From assembly GCF_000770795.1 (NCBI RefSeq), contig NZ_JRKJ01000008.1, positions 62,001 through 126,000 of the forward strand: a stretch of 64,000 nt of DNA. The letters run 5' to 3'. The position numbers were made by a program, and so were the translations under genes. Shown here one piece after another: positions 57,426-64,000 of this stretch. Below the pieces are notes generated by a model. The model was not told where the DNA came from. It saw only the letters and a program-made list of their open reading frames with translations, and searched no databases. The number at the start of each line of letters is the position of its first letter. The stretch's first letter is position 1. The DNA is from Lysobacter dokdonensis DS-58. GTDB taxonomy: Bacteria; Pseudomonadota; Gammaproteobacteria; Xanthomonadales; Xanthomonadaceae.

Positions 57426-58006
57426 TGAAGATGACGGTACCGACCTGGCTCACCATCGCCCGGATCGTGATGATCCCCGTGCTGGTGGCGGTCTTCTACC
57501 TGCCCTGGAAGTGGACCAATTTCGCCGCCGCCTTCGTGTTCGCCTTCGCATCGGCGACCGACTGGCTCGACGGCTACATCGCCCGCCGCTGGAACCAATA
57601 TTCAGCCTTCGGCGCATTCCTGGACCCGGTGGCCGACAAACTGATGGTCGCCACGGCCCTGTTCCTCGTGGTGCAGAGCCATCCCACCAAGTGGATGGCG
57701 CTTTGGGCCGCGGTGATCGTGGGCCGTGAAATCGCCGTCTCGGCGCTGCGCGAATGGATGGCCGAACTCGGCCAGCGCAAGAAAGTGGCCGTGGCCAGCG
57801 TGGGCAAGATCAAGACGATCGTGCAGATGGTCGCGGTGACGCTGCTGCTATACCAGGCGCCCGTCCTCGGCATCCCGGTGTTCAGCGTGGGCGAGTGGAT
57901 GCTGGCGGTCGCGGCGATCCTCACGTTGTGGAGCGGTTTCGAATACCTGCGCGCCGCATGGCCCGCATTGCGCGAACAAGCGCACGCAGGTGTTGACACC
58001 CAATGA
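57425..58006 (+). CDS. pgsA: CDP-diacylglycerol--glycerol-3-phosphate 3-phosphatidyltransferase
   Basis: A 193-residue membrane enzyme committing to phosphatidylglycerol and cardiolipin. The CDP-alcohol phosphotransferase motif is complete: DWLDGYIARRWNQYSAFG followed by AFLDPVADK (about residues 46-72). ATG 57425 shares one base with the uvrC stop (TGATG). Its 3' end contains the -35 of the tRNA-Gly promoter. Confidence 0.96.
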   Translation: MKMTVPTWLTIARIVMIPVLVAVFYLPWKWTNFAAAFVFAFASATDWLDGYIARRWNQYSAFGAFLDPVADKLMVATALFLVVQSHPTKWMALWAAVIVGREIAVSALREWMAELGQRKKVAVASVGKIKTIVQMVAVTLLLYQAPVLGIPVFSVGEWMLAVAAILTLWSGFEYLRAAWPALREQAHAGVDTQ

Positions 58007-58020
58007 TTGGCCCGTAAAAT
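57993..58020 (+). promoter_or_regulatory. Sigma-70 promoter of the tRNA-Gly gene
   Basis: A perfect -35 TTGACA (57993-57998) and -10 TAAAAT (58015-58020) are separated by 16 bases. The predicted start is near 58027, 6 bases before the mature tRNA. The -35 lies in the pgsA coding end. Confidence 0.8.
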
Positions 58021-58032
58021 GGCGGGCTCAAC

Positions 58033-58108
<76 letters not shown>

Positions 58109-58118
58109 GTTTCTAAGA

Positions 58119-58149
58119 CGAAGCCCCGTCCGCGGGGCTTCGTTGTTTC
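58119..58149 (+). terminator. Terminator between tRNA-Gly and tRNA-Cys
   Basis: CGAAGCCCCG-TCCG-CGGGGCTTCG is a perfect 10-bp stem, followed by TTGTTT. It implies at least partial separation of the two tRNA transcripts, unusual for adjacent tRNAs expected to be cotranscribed. Confidence 0.8.
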
Positions 58150-58180
58150 AGGCGGATGTGGTCCAATCCGTACGTCATCC

Positions 58181-58254
58181 GGCCGGGTGGCAGAGTGGTT
58201 ATGCAGCGGACTGCAAATCCGCGTACGCCGGTTCAATTCCGACCTCGGCCTCCA
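58181..58254 (+). tRNA. tRNA-Cys (GCA)
   Basis: A 74-base cloverleaf: acceptor GGCCGGG pairs with CTCGGCC (one G-T), discriminator T and encoded CCA. The anticodon loop CTGCAAA gives GCA. The short variable loop is normal. Its 3' half is duplicated at 59646-59672. In E. coli the same locus reads pgsA-glyW-cysT-leuZ; no tRNA-Leu follows here. Confidence 0.96.
58219..58245 (+). repeat. Left att-like repeat within tRNA-Cys
   Basis: A 27-base segment from the anticodon-stem end through the T-arm. It matches 59646-59672 at 25 of 27 positions, in direct orientation; core GGTTCAATTC. Confidence 0.8.
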
Positions 58255-58514
58255 GATTCAAACGCGCGCCCCGCAAGACTTTTTGTCGTGCGGGGCGTTG
58301 TTGTTTTCGGCCTGGTGATTTCAATTGTCCGGCAGTTGTCCGGCGCCGCCGCTGCAGTCGTTGCTTTCCGAAGGCGTAGAGCATCCCTCCCGCGCTTCGT
58401 CCAACGCGACACGCGGGGCGACCTTGGTTTGGGCGGAAACAAGGGACGACCTTCGGCATGTGCCTTGATCGCAGCTTGCCTGATCTGTTCGATTTGCTCG
58501 TCGGTTAGGGCCAT
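58233..58514 (-). CDS. Small charged protein with its end antisense to tRNA-Cys
   Basis: A 93-residue ORF: MALTDEQIEQIRQAAIKAHA followed by EGRPLFPPKPRSPRV, then a very basic tail. The first ~45 residues look like a real helical protein. The last ~20 residues are antisense to the tRNA terminator and tRNA-Cys, with the stop inside the tRNA. This suggests a gene of the inserted element that lost its own 3' end at the attachment site. Function unknown. Confidence 0.5.
   Translation of the reverse strand: MALTDEQIEQIRQAAIKAHAEGRPLFPPKPRSPRVSRWTKRGRDALRLRKATTAAAAPDNCRTIEITRPKTTTPRTTKSLAGRAFESGGRGRN
58267..58308 (+). terminator. Terminator after tRNA-Cys
   Basis: CGCCCCGCA (58267-58275) pairs with TGCGGGGCG (58289-58297), with inner GAC/GTC pairing around TTTTT; TTGTTGTTTT follows. 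Confidence 0.8.
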
Positions 58515-58637
58515 GGCTCGGTCGATCGCAACGGTGGCCCCGTAATCAAAATCGACATCTCCCAAGCTCGGTTGACAAGCACGTCTCCGCAGGTTCAGCG
58601 GGTCGGCTTCGCCATCTCCTTTGCGTGCACCATTACA

Positions 58638-59627
58638 TCAGGAACGCTCTCGTTCCAATTGGGGCTGGAAACCAGCGACGTGGTCACCCTCACCATGGCG
58701 GGCAGCTGCATCGAGTGCAGGGCGGTTTGACCGGAATAGTGCCTCAAGCGTGTGATACGACAGCGCCGCCATGCCGACGCCAAACAGCGTGGAGGCGGCC
58801 AGCACGAAGTCCCAGCGCATCCCCTGCTTGTGCATCCAGTAGGCGAGCGCGAAGTGCCAGAGGTAGATGCCGTAGGACAGCTTCCCGAGATACACGAGGG
58901 ACCGAGCCGACAGCCACTTCGGCGCGTTGCCGAGCAGAATGCAGGCGGTGAACAGCTCCACGACGATGACGCCGGTTTCGTGGCTGCTCGCATCGTTGAA
59001 CTTGAACACCAGCACGCACCCCAGCAGGCCGAGTAGGAATGGCCACGTGGGCAGGTTGAAGCGCGGGAGCATCGCCAGCGCGCAGCCCAAGACGAGGCCC
59101 GTGCAATGCGTGTCAAAGCGCGTGTAGGCCGCTGACCAACCCCATTGGAACTTCCAGACGGTCAAGGCAGCCCATGCGGCGATCAGCACGGTGAACCCCG
59201 GCTTCTTGCGCAACAGGATCAGCGGCCAGAGCAAGTAGAACTGCTCTTCGATCGCCAATGACCACGTGTGCCGCAGGTAGTCAGGGAACTGGTAGAGCGG
59301 AAGCGTGTAGTCGCTCAGATGGAAGAACGCCGCCAGCGCATCGCGCCAGTGTGGGTGGTTCGGCTCGACTTTCGGAGCCGCCCACAGATACGCCGCAAGC
59401 ATTAGCGCGAAAGGCGGCACCAGGCGTTTGAACCGCCGCCAGTAGAACGTCGGCAAGTCCGGGTTCGCGAGGAGGACCTGCGTAATCAGGTAGCCCGAGA
59501 GCACAAAGAACACGTCCACCCCGATCCAGCCCCCGTTGAATCCGGGAACGCGGGCGTGGAAGACGACGACGGCCAGAACCGCGAGCGCCCGCAGCCCGTC
59601 CAGCTCTGGCTTGTATTGGATCCCCAT
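58638..59627 (-). CDS. Acyltransferase 3 family membrane protein (OafA/YrhL-like)
   Basis: A 329-residue integral membrane acyltransferase that O-acylates sugars of surface polysaccharides or similar acceptors. It starts at 59627 with YKPELDGLRALAVLAVVVFHA, the family signature with the catalytic His in FHA. FNGGWIGVDVFFVLSGYLIT and RHTWSLAIEEQFYLLWPL are also diagnostic. About 8-10 helices; there is no C-terminal SGNH domain. The gene is alone, with no polysaccharide cluster around, and sits inside the tRNA-Cys islet, so it is likely cargo changing a surface structure. Confidence 0.9.
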   Translation of the reverse strand: MGIQYKPELDGLRALAVLAVVVFHARVPGFNGGWIGVDVFFVLSGYLITQVLLANPDLPTFYWRRFKRLVPPFALMLAAYLWAAPKVEPNHPHWRDALAAFFHLSDYTLPLYQFPDYLRHTWSLAIEEQFYLLWPLILLRKKPGFTVLIAAWAALTVWKFQWGWSAAYTRFDTHCTGLVLGCALAMLPRFNLPTWPFLLGLLGCVLVFKFNDASSHETGVIVVELFTACILLGNAPKWLSARSLVYLGKLSYGIYLWHFALAYWMHKQGMRWDFVLAASTLFGVGMAALSYHTLEALFRSNRPALDAAARHGEGDHVAGFQPQLERERS

Positions 59628-59645
59628 TTGGTAAGAGTACGGGTG

Positions 59646-59672
59646 CCGCGTACCCCGGTTCAATTCTGACCT
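59646..59672 (+). repeat. Right att-like repeat (partial tRNA-Cys copy)
   Basis: 25/27 identity with 58219-58245. The sequence on either side has no further tRNA similarity, so this is an attachment-site remnant, not a second tRNA. Confidence 0.8.
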
Positions 59673-59709
59673 GCGCGCAAGCGTGCCCCATTCTTCTTGC
59701 AGGGACCGA

Positions 59710-60225
59710 CTACCGCCTCGGCTTCCAATCACGGAAGCGTTCGAACGCGGGCGTCTGGCTCGGGCGCCCCCGTTCTTCCAATCGCTCGGCGAGCCACTGG
59801 AACCATTCGAACAACAACGGGTGGTTCTGCTCGCGGCGGTTCGCTTCCGCCCACGGCTTGAGCCGCTGCCAGAGCAGCACGACGGCGCCGCCGATGATTT
59901 CCTCGACCATGTCCATCGGCAGGCTTTCGCGATAGACGAGGAGGCCCATGCTTTCGAAGCGCGCACCCAGCGCGAGCGCGGCGTCTTCGTACTCGGGACC
60001 CAACGCACGCAGGTCGTCGGCAGGCACCGCAACCGGCAACGGGTAGATCAGGCGGAACGCTCGCGTGAACTGCTGGTCCTGGATCGAGCGCATCAGTTCG
60101 CTCGCCGCCGCGTCGAGCCGCTGCCGACGAAACTGCCGGATCTGCGCCGCGCCGAAACACAGTGCGACGACGACCGCCAGGTTGCCGATGATCTGCGCGA
60201 ATTGCGAAAGCGACGCGATATCCAT
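59710..60225 (-). CDS. DUF4760-like membrane-anchored protein
   Basis: A 171-residue protein: MDIASLSQFAQIIGNLAVVVALCFGAAQIRQFRRQR is one membrane helix followed by a basic stretch, then a helical soluble domain (ASELMRSIQDQQFTRAFRLIYPLP, ALGARFESMGLLVYRESLPMDMVEEIIGGAVVLLW). This matches the DUF4760 layout, from memory. Function unknown. It lies just outside the right att repeat. Confidence 0.75.
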   Translation of the reverse strand: MDIASLSQFAQIIGNLAVVVALCFGAAQIRQFRRQRLDAAASELMRSIQDQQFTRAFRLIYPLPVAVPADDLRALGPEYEDAALALGARFESMGLLVYRESLPMDMVEEIIGGAVVLLWQRLKPWAEANRREQNHPLLFEWFQWLAERLEERGRPSQTPAFERFRDWKPRR

Positions 60226-60361
60226 GGGGATGCAGGGAGCGACGGTGCCCCTACTTGCTACGGGCAACCGGAGGCGTTCCGGCCGGGTGAAGCGAGGACG
60301 CGAACCGAATCCCGACCAAGCGCCAATACGGTATCGTCCTGCGATCTGCAGGGGAGCCGAC

Positions 60362-61552
60362 ATGACACGCAACCGAATCTTGCCGTGGGCCGGCGTGCTT
60401 GTCGGCGCGCTTGTCGCCGGAATGGCCTTCGCCGACTCGTGGGCCCCCGCGAGGACCACGCAGTACGTTTCCGCCGATGGCGATTGGCGGCTCACCGTGG
60501 AGCCGCGCGACATCGCGGGGCCGCTGGAGTATTTCCAGGACGCCGCGGCAGGTAAGGACACGCCGGGCGGCGTCCCCGGCAGCAAGCAGACCAGCGCCGT
60601 CGGCACCATGGAGCATCGCGTCGGCACGACGTGGCAAAAAGTCTGGCGCGAAAAGTTGCGCAACGACGTCGCACCGGTCGAAGCCATCGCGCTCCCCGGC
60701 GGCGTCGCGATGACGCTCGACAACTGGCACAGCATGGGGTTCGGCAAGGACGTCGTGGTGCTCTACGACGCGAAGGGCGCCGTGACTGCGTCGTACGCAC
60801 TCGACGACTTCCTGCCGAAGGACTACGTGCGCGCGCTGCCACGCACGGTGAGTTCGCTGCATTGGCGCGGCAAGGCGACCGCGTTGCCGGACGGCAAGCG
60901 CGTCTCCATCGCCGTGCTCGTCCCTTCCGAGGAGGGCTCGCCATTCGCGGAGGACGCGCGCTTCGTTCCCGTGGTCTTCGACCTGGCGGCCGGCAGGGTC
61001 ATCCCGCCCTCCGGCGCGGAATGGGACCAGGCGCTGCAAACGTCGAGGACGGTCCGGACGCACCAACGCGCACTCGAAGCGAAGCGGCGCAAGGAATTCA
61101 TCGAGCCCCTGCGGTTTCCCGAGCCTGCGACGGAGCTTGCGCTGAGCCTATACATGGTCGAGGCGTTCTTCCGGATCGACGACCAGGGGGCGGACGGCTA
61201 TCCGGAGACGACCGTGCTGCGCGCTTCGGATGCGGCCGACTACGCGCAATCCGTCGAATGGGTCCACGAGGCCCTGTGCAGGACACGCTGGGAAGGCACG
61301 CAGATGTTCGCCTCGTCCTCGCAGGACGATCTGGTTGCGAAGATCGAAGCGCAATCGAAGTGCCTGAAGACCGAGATGCTCGCGCGATCGCGCATCTACC
61401 TGGTGATGGACGACGCCCACTTCGCCCGCGGGCGCAAGACGCTGGCACGCACCGGCGCGGCCGTCATCCAGATCGACCCGGCCAAGCCGATCCCGCAGGA
61501 TCCCGAACGGCTCGCGAACTACATGGAGTCTCGGCCATCGTCCGACGAATGA
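60362..61552 (+). CDS. Hypothetical exported protein
   Basis: A 396-residue protein with a signal peptide (WAGVLVGALVAGMAFADS). The mature part begins with beta-rich sequence (TTQYVSADGDWRLTVEPRD, DVVVLYDAKGAVTASYALDDFLP) typical of proteins following a measured value over time, then ends in a helical domain (ALCRTRWEGTQMF, KCLKTEMLARSRIYLVM). GCAGGGGAG precedes the ATG. No family recognised. A convergent terminator follows. Confidence 0.7.
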   Translation: MTRNRILPWAGVLVGALVAGMAFADSWAPARTTQYVSADGDWRLTVEPRDIAGPLEYFQDAAAGKDTPGGVPGSKQTSAVGTMEHRVGTTWQKVWREKLRNDVAPVEAIALPGGVAMTLDNWHSMGFGKDVVVLYDAKGAVTASYALDDFLPKDYVRALPRTVSSLHWRGKATALPDGKRVSIAVLVPSEEGSPFAEDARFVPVVFDLAAGRVIPPSGAEWDQALQTSRTVRTHQRALEAKRRKEFIEPLRFPEPATELALSLYMVEAFFRIDDQGADGYPETTVLRASDAADYAQSVEWVHEALCRTRWEGTQMFASSSQDDLVAKIEAQSKCLKTEMLARSRIYLVMDDAHFARGRKTLARTGAAVIQIDPAKPIPQDPERLANYMESRPSSDE

Positions 61553-61586
61553 AAAACGCCCCGCATGGCATGCACCATGCGGGGCG
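61552..61586. terminator. Strong convergent terminator
   Basis: CGCCCCGCATGG (61557-61568), loop CATGCA, CCATGCGGGGCG (61575-61586): a perfect 12-bp stem. Read on the minus strand it is followed by TTTTT (61556-61552), so it mainly ends the minus-strand HEAT lipoprotein gene; it also lies just after the plus-strand gene stop. Confidence 0.85.
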
Positions 61587-61600
61587 TCGTGTTCCGATCT

Positions 61601-62563
61601 TCAGATGTACAGCGAGATCAGGTCCACAGTCCACTTCGCTTCGTTTTCCTTCGAGCTCTGCATCCGGGTCTTCAGTTCACCGAGATACGCGCGGCCTTCC
61701 GGCGTGTCCAGGTCGCCGATGGCCTTGATCGCCATCGCGCGGTCCTGCCAGAGATTGGCACTGGTCGAGAGATTCTTGAGCAGGTCGAACTGATCCACCG
61801 CGCGTAGATTGCCGAGCGAGGAGATCGCGGCCATGCGCACGTATTCGGCGTCGGCGGTGGTCAGCTTGGCGAGCGTCGGGATGGCGCGCGCGTTGTTGGT
61901 GAAGCCCAGGGCGTAGACGTCGAGGTAGTTGTCGTCCTTCGCGTGCGTCACCTTGTCGGCGAGCGCGTCGACGGCTTCATCGGAGGCCTTCGCGCCGTAC
62001 AGCTCGAACGCGACCTTGCTCGCCAGTTCCTTGACGGCCAGCGACAGCGGTTCGTTCAACGTGGGCTCGACGATTTCGTCGAACGACCACACCGGCACCT
62101 TGCCGCGCTTGACGAACACCGCGATGTGCTTCTTGCCCGTCGCGGTTTCCAGGTCGGTGCTGAGGCTGGTGAAGGTGATGAACGGCGTATACGCGTTCGT
62201 GCGCCAGTTCTTCATGTTGAACGCTGCCACATCGAGGCGCGGGAACGTCGTCGCATCCGACGCCGACGACACCGTGATCGGCAAGCCGCGTGCGGCGAAT
62301 TCGGCCTGGAGGGACTTCTCGAGGAACGCCGCGGGCTGCAGCGGCTTGCCGGAGTAATCGAGTGTCGCAGGCAGCCTGCCGCTGAAGAACGGGGCGGCGC
62401 CGGCCGACTGATGGTGGATGCCCAGCGTGGTCGTCGCCGCGGACGTGGTGGCGTACGGAACGTTCGACGGACTCGGATCCTTGACCGCATACGACCCCGG
62501 CGCGCAGCCGGCGAGCAAGAGCAACGAGGCGCTAAGCGCCGCGTGGATGGCATGACGTTTCAT
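61601..62563 (-). CDS. HEAT-repeat lipoprotein
   Basis: A 320-residue lipoprotein: signal peptide with lipobox LLAGC (Cys20). The central part (LQAEFAARGLPITVS, TFTSLSTDLETATGKKHIAVFVKRGKVPVWSFDEIVEPTLNEPLSLAVKELA) resembles outer-membrane lipoproteins of the YajG/DUF4136 type. The C-terminal 110 residues have HEAT-like repeats (AIPTLAKLTTADAEYVRMAAISSLGNL, QDRAMAIKAIGDLDTPEGRAYLGEL). Probably a periplasmic scaffold. Divergent from the VCBS-like gene. Confidence 0.8.
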   Translation of the reverse strand: MKRHAIHAALSASLLLLAGCAPGSYAVKDPSPSNVPYATTSAATTTLGIHHQSAGAAPFFSGRLPATLDYSGKPLQPAAFLEKSLQAEFAARGLPITVSSASDATTFPRLDVAAFNMKNWRTNAYTPFITFTSLSTDLETATGKKHIAVFVKRGKVPVWSFDEIVEPTLNEPLSLAVKELASKVAFELYGAKASDEAVDALADKVTHAKDDNYLDVYALGFTNNARAIPTLAKLTTADAEYVRMAAISSLGNLRAVDQFDLLKNLSTSANLWQDRAMAIKAIGDLDTPEGRAYLGELKTRMQSSKENEAKWTVDLISLYI

Positions 62564-62741
62564 TGTGTCCCCTGGTGGCCCGTTGCGGGCGCATCGGAGT
62601 ATGCCAACGCCGCGACTGCACGAACAGCCATGGCTGGTCTTGCGCGCGATGCCAATGTCGGTGGCCGCGTGACGCGTGGTGGCGGGCGGTCGGGGGCTCG
62701 AAGGCGCGATAAACTGCGCGACGGAACCGGGGGGAATCCGA

Positions 62742-64000
62742 ATGTCACTCAAACACTGGATCGCGCTTGCCGCGGTCGTGTCGGGATGCGTGTCCAGTCA
62801 TACGGCGCGCGCCGAATGGCGGCTCGAAAAGCCGATCGCCATCTACGTGGGGCCCGATGCGCGCGGATCGCTGCTGGCCGACATGAACGGCGATGGCCTC
62901 CTGGACATCGTCACGCAGTACGGCATGTTCAACCTGTGGAAGTGCGGCGTGTCGGTGACGTTGCAGACGCCGGATGGGTTCTCGTGGCCCGCGACCTACG
63001 AGATCGACGACTGCCACTTCGAACAGTTGGCACTGGCGAACATCACACCCGATCCGGGCCTCGAGATCGTCATGCGCACCAGCTTCAATCATCCGGACTG
63101 GTCGTATCGGATGCTCGAGTATCGCGCTGACACCAACACGCTCGTGCATGTCGAGAATTTCGGTTTCCTTGGCTGGGGGATCGGATTCGGCGTCCTCGAC
63201 GTCAACCAGGACCGCCGCGACGATTTGTGGGAGGTGTTCGAAGACTCCGACAGTTCCAAGCCGGAAGTGACCTTCCGCTACAAGATCGCGTATGCGCGCG
63301 CGAACGACCGCCTGCCCGATGGCAAGAAGTCGGTCGGTTGGCTGCGCGGATACACCAGCGCCCGATTCGCATTTTCCGGCATCACCGATCAGCGCGGCAT
63401 GACGGCCACGTCGAAGGCGGCGGTTTCGCAGTACCAGGTGGATCTGGATGCCGACGGGTACTTCGACGCCTTCTCCGGTTTGTGTCCGACGAAGTGCCTG
63501 TTCCGCCAGGAACCCTGGGGACAGCTGCGCACCATGCCGACGGTGGGCGAAACCGCCAACGTCTTCGGGGATATCGACGGAGACGGCTTGCCGGACGCGC
63601 TGCTCGGCGGCCGTGACGCCGATGGATTCACCATCGAAGTCGCGTTGCAGACGGCGCCGTATCACTTCGAACACGTCGGGACCCTCACGCCCTTCCTGCG
63701 CGTGGGCATGCCGGCCATTGTCGACATGGACCTCAATGGCCTGGCGGACTTCGCATTCGGCGGTGAAAACGGGCCCGGCACCGGCGCGATGTTCGTCTAT
63801 CGGCAGATCGAGCCCGGCGTCTTCCAGGGCAGTGCGTTGATCGATGCGGGCTGGCCCTTGTTCGCCGCGCGAGCCGGCGATCTCAACAACGACGGTTGCC
63901 CCGACCTGTTGACGGCGAACGAGCTCATGGCCGACCACAACCATATGAATCTGTATCGCGGCGTCGGGTGCGAAGTCGGGGATCTGGCCGTGACGACCGA
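62742..64000 (+). CDS. FG-GAP/VCBS-repeat-like exported protein, 3' truncated by the window
   Basis: At least 419 residues, open to the window end. The signal peptide HWIALAAVVSGCVSSHTARA may be lipidated at Cys17. The mature part repeats acidic calcium-binding-like motifs: LLADMNGDGLLDIV, VLDVNQDRRDDLWEV, DLDADGYFDAFSG, FGDIDGDGLPDALLGG, DMDLNGLADFAFGG and DLNNDGCPDLLTA. This is the FG-GAP/VCBS beta-propeller pattern seen in surface or secreted binding proteins. GGGGGGAA before the ATG and TAAACT at 62710-62715 support the start. Confidence 0.85.
   Translation, partial: MSLKHWIALAAVVSGCVSSHTARAEWRLEKPIAIYVGPDARGSLLADMNGDGLLDIVTQYGMFNLWKCGVSVTLQTPDGFSWPATYEIDDCHFEQLALANITPDPGLEIVMRTSFNHPDWSYRMLEYRADTNTLVHVENFGFLGWGIGFGVLDVNQDRRDDLWEVFEDSDSSKPEVTFRYKIAYARANDRLPDGKKSVGWLRGYTSARFAFSGITDQRGMTATSKAAVSQYQVDLDADGYFDAFSGLCPTKCLFRQEPWGQLRTMPTVGETANVFGDIDGDGLPDALLGGRDADGFTIEVALQTAPYHFEHVGTLTPFLRVGMPAIVDMDLNGLADFAFGGENGPGTGAMFVYRQIEPGVFQGSALIDAGWPLFAARAGDLNNDGCPDLLTANELMADHNHMNLYRGVGCEVGDLAVTT

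Larger units (their letters stand above)
58219..59672. mobile_element. Candidate tRNA-Cys islet bounded by direct repeats
   Basis: A 1.4-kb segment between the tRNA-Cys 3' half and its imperfect copy. It holds a small minus-strand ORF whose end runs into the tRNA and one minus-strand acyltransferase gene. No integrase, excisionase or transposase is visible, so it is a relic or is mobilised in trans. Inferred from the duplication. Confidence 0.65.

Noticed and set aside
59646-59672. A second tRNA-Cys gene
   Set aside because: Only the T-arm side matches; no acceptor, D-arm or anticodon is present around it, so it is treated as an att-like remnant.

Overview
This window looks like a chromosome segment from a high-GC gammaproteobacterium of the Xanthomonadaceae/Lysobacteraceae (Lysobacter-like). 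I base this on gene content and order, not on a database search. The markers are pssA next to a class III PHA synthase pair (phaEC), an alpha-2-macroglobulin/PbpC pair, lolCD-comEC-exbBD-msbA-lpxK-kdsB in one block, and uvrC-pgsA-tRNA-Gly-tRNA-Cys in the order known from E. coli. Several genes have a -10-like hexamer 6-7 bases before the start codon, which suggests frequent leaderless transcription.

Layout. 0-17 kb is core: the end of an unidentified gene, mtnA, a small hypothetical, gyrA, an A2M-type lipoprotein with pbpC, a peroxiredoxin, a CbpA-type DnaJ protein, pssA, phaE-phaC and a small HExxH membrane protein. 17.3-25.9 kb holds a terminator or attenuator before a glyoxalase-fold gene, a 55-residue one-helix membrane protein, an ABC ATPase with an ABC-2 permease/M1 peptidase fusion, and a minus-strand run (DUF5694-like, DUF1453-like, TRIC/UPF0126, GST).

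26-44 kb is an accessory-looking stretch. It is rich in small secreted, lipoprotein and membrane genes of unknown role, with HEAT-repeat, DUF1254/DUF1214, DUF4239 and serine-hydrolase proteins, an Lpp-like lipoprotein with an L,D-transpeptidase, a YciI protein and a DUF2007 protein. It also carries about a dozen copies of a short intergenic repeat, a frameshifted secreted gene and a decayed DUF1214 C-terminus. GC falls visibly in several genes here.

44.5-58.3 kb is core again: a YgfX-like protein, lolC-lolD, comEC, exbB-exbD, msbA, lpxK and kdsB in tightly overlapping order (lipoprotein sorting, DNA uptake, energy transduction and lipid A/Kdo supply), then a thioredoxin/NHL protein, uvrC, pgsA, tRNA-Gly and tRNA-Cys.

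The clearest novelty is at 58.2-59.7 kb. A 27-base segment of the tRNA-Cys 3' half is repeated, 25/27 identical, 1.4 kb downstream. The two copies flank a membrane acyltransferase and a small protein whose end runs into the tRNA. This looks like an integrase-less islet in the tRNA gene. The window ends with hypothetical exported proteins, a HEAT lipoprotein and the 5' part of an FG-GAP/VCBS-like protein.
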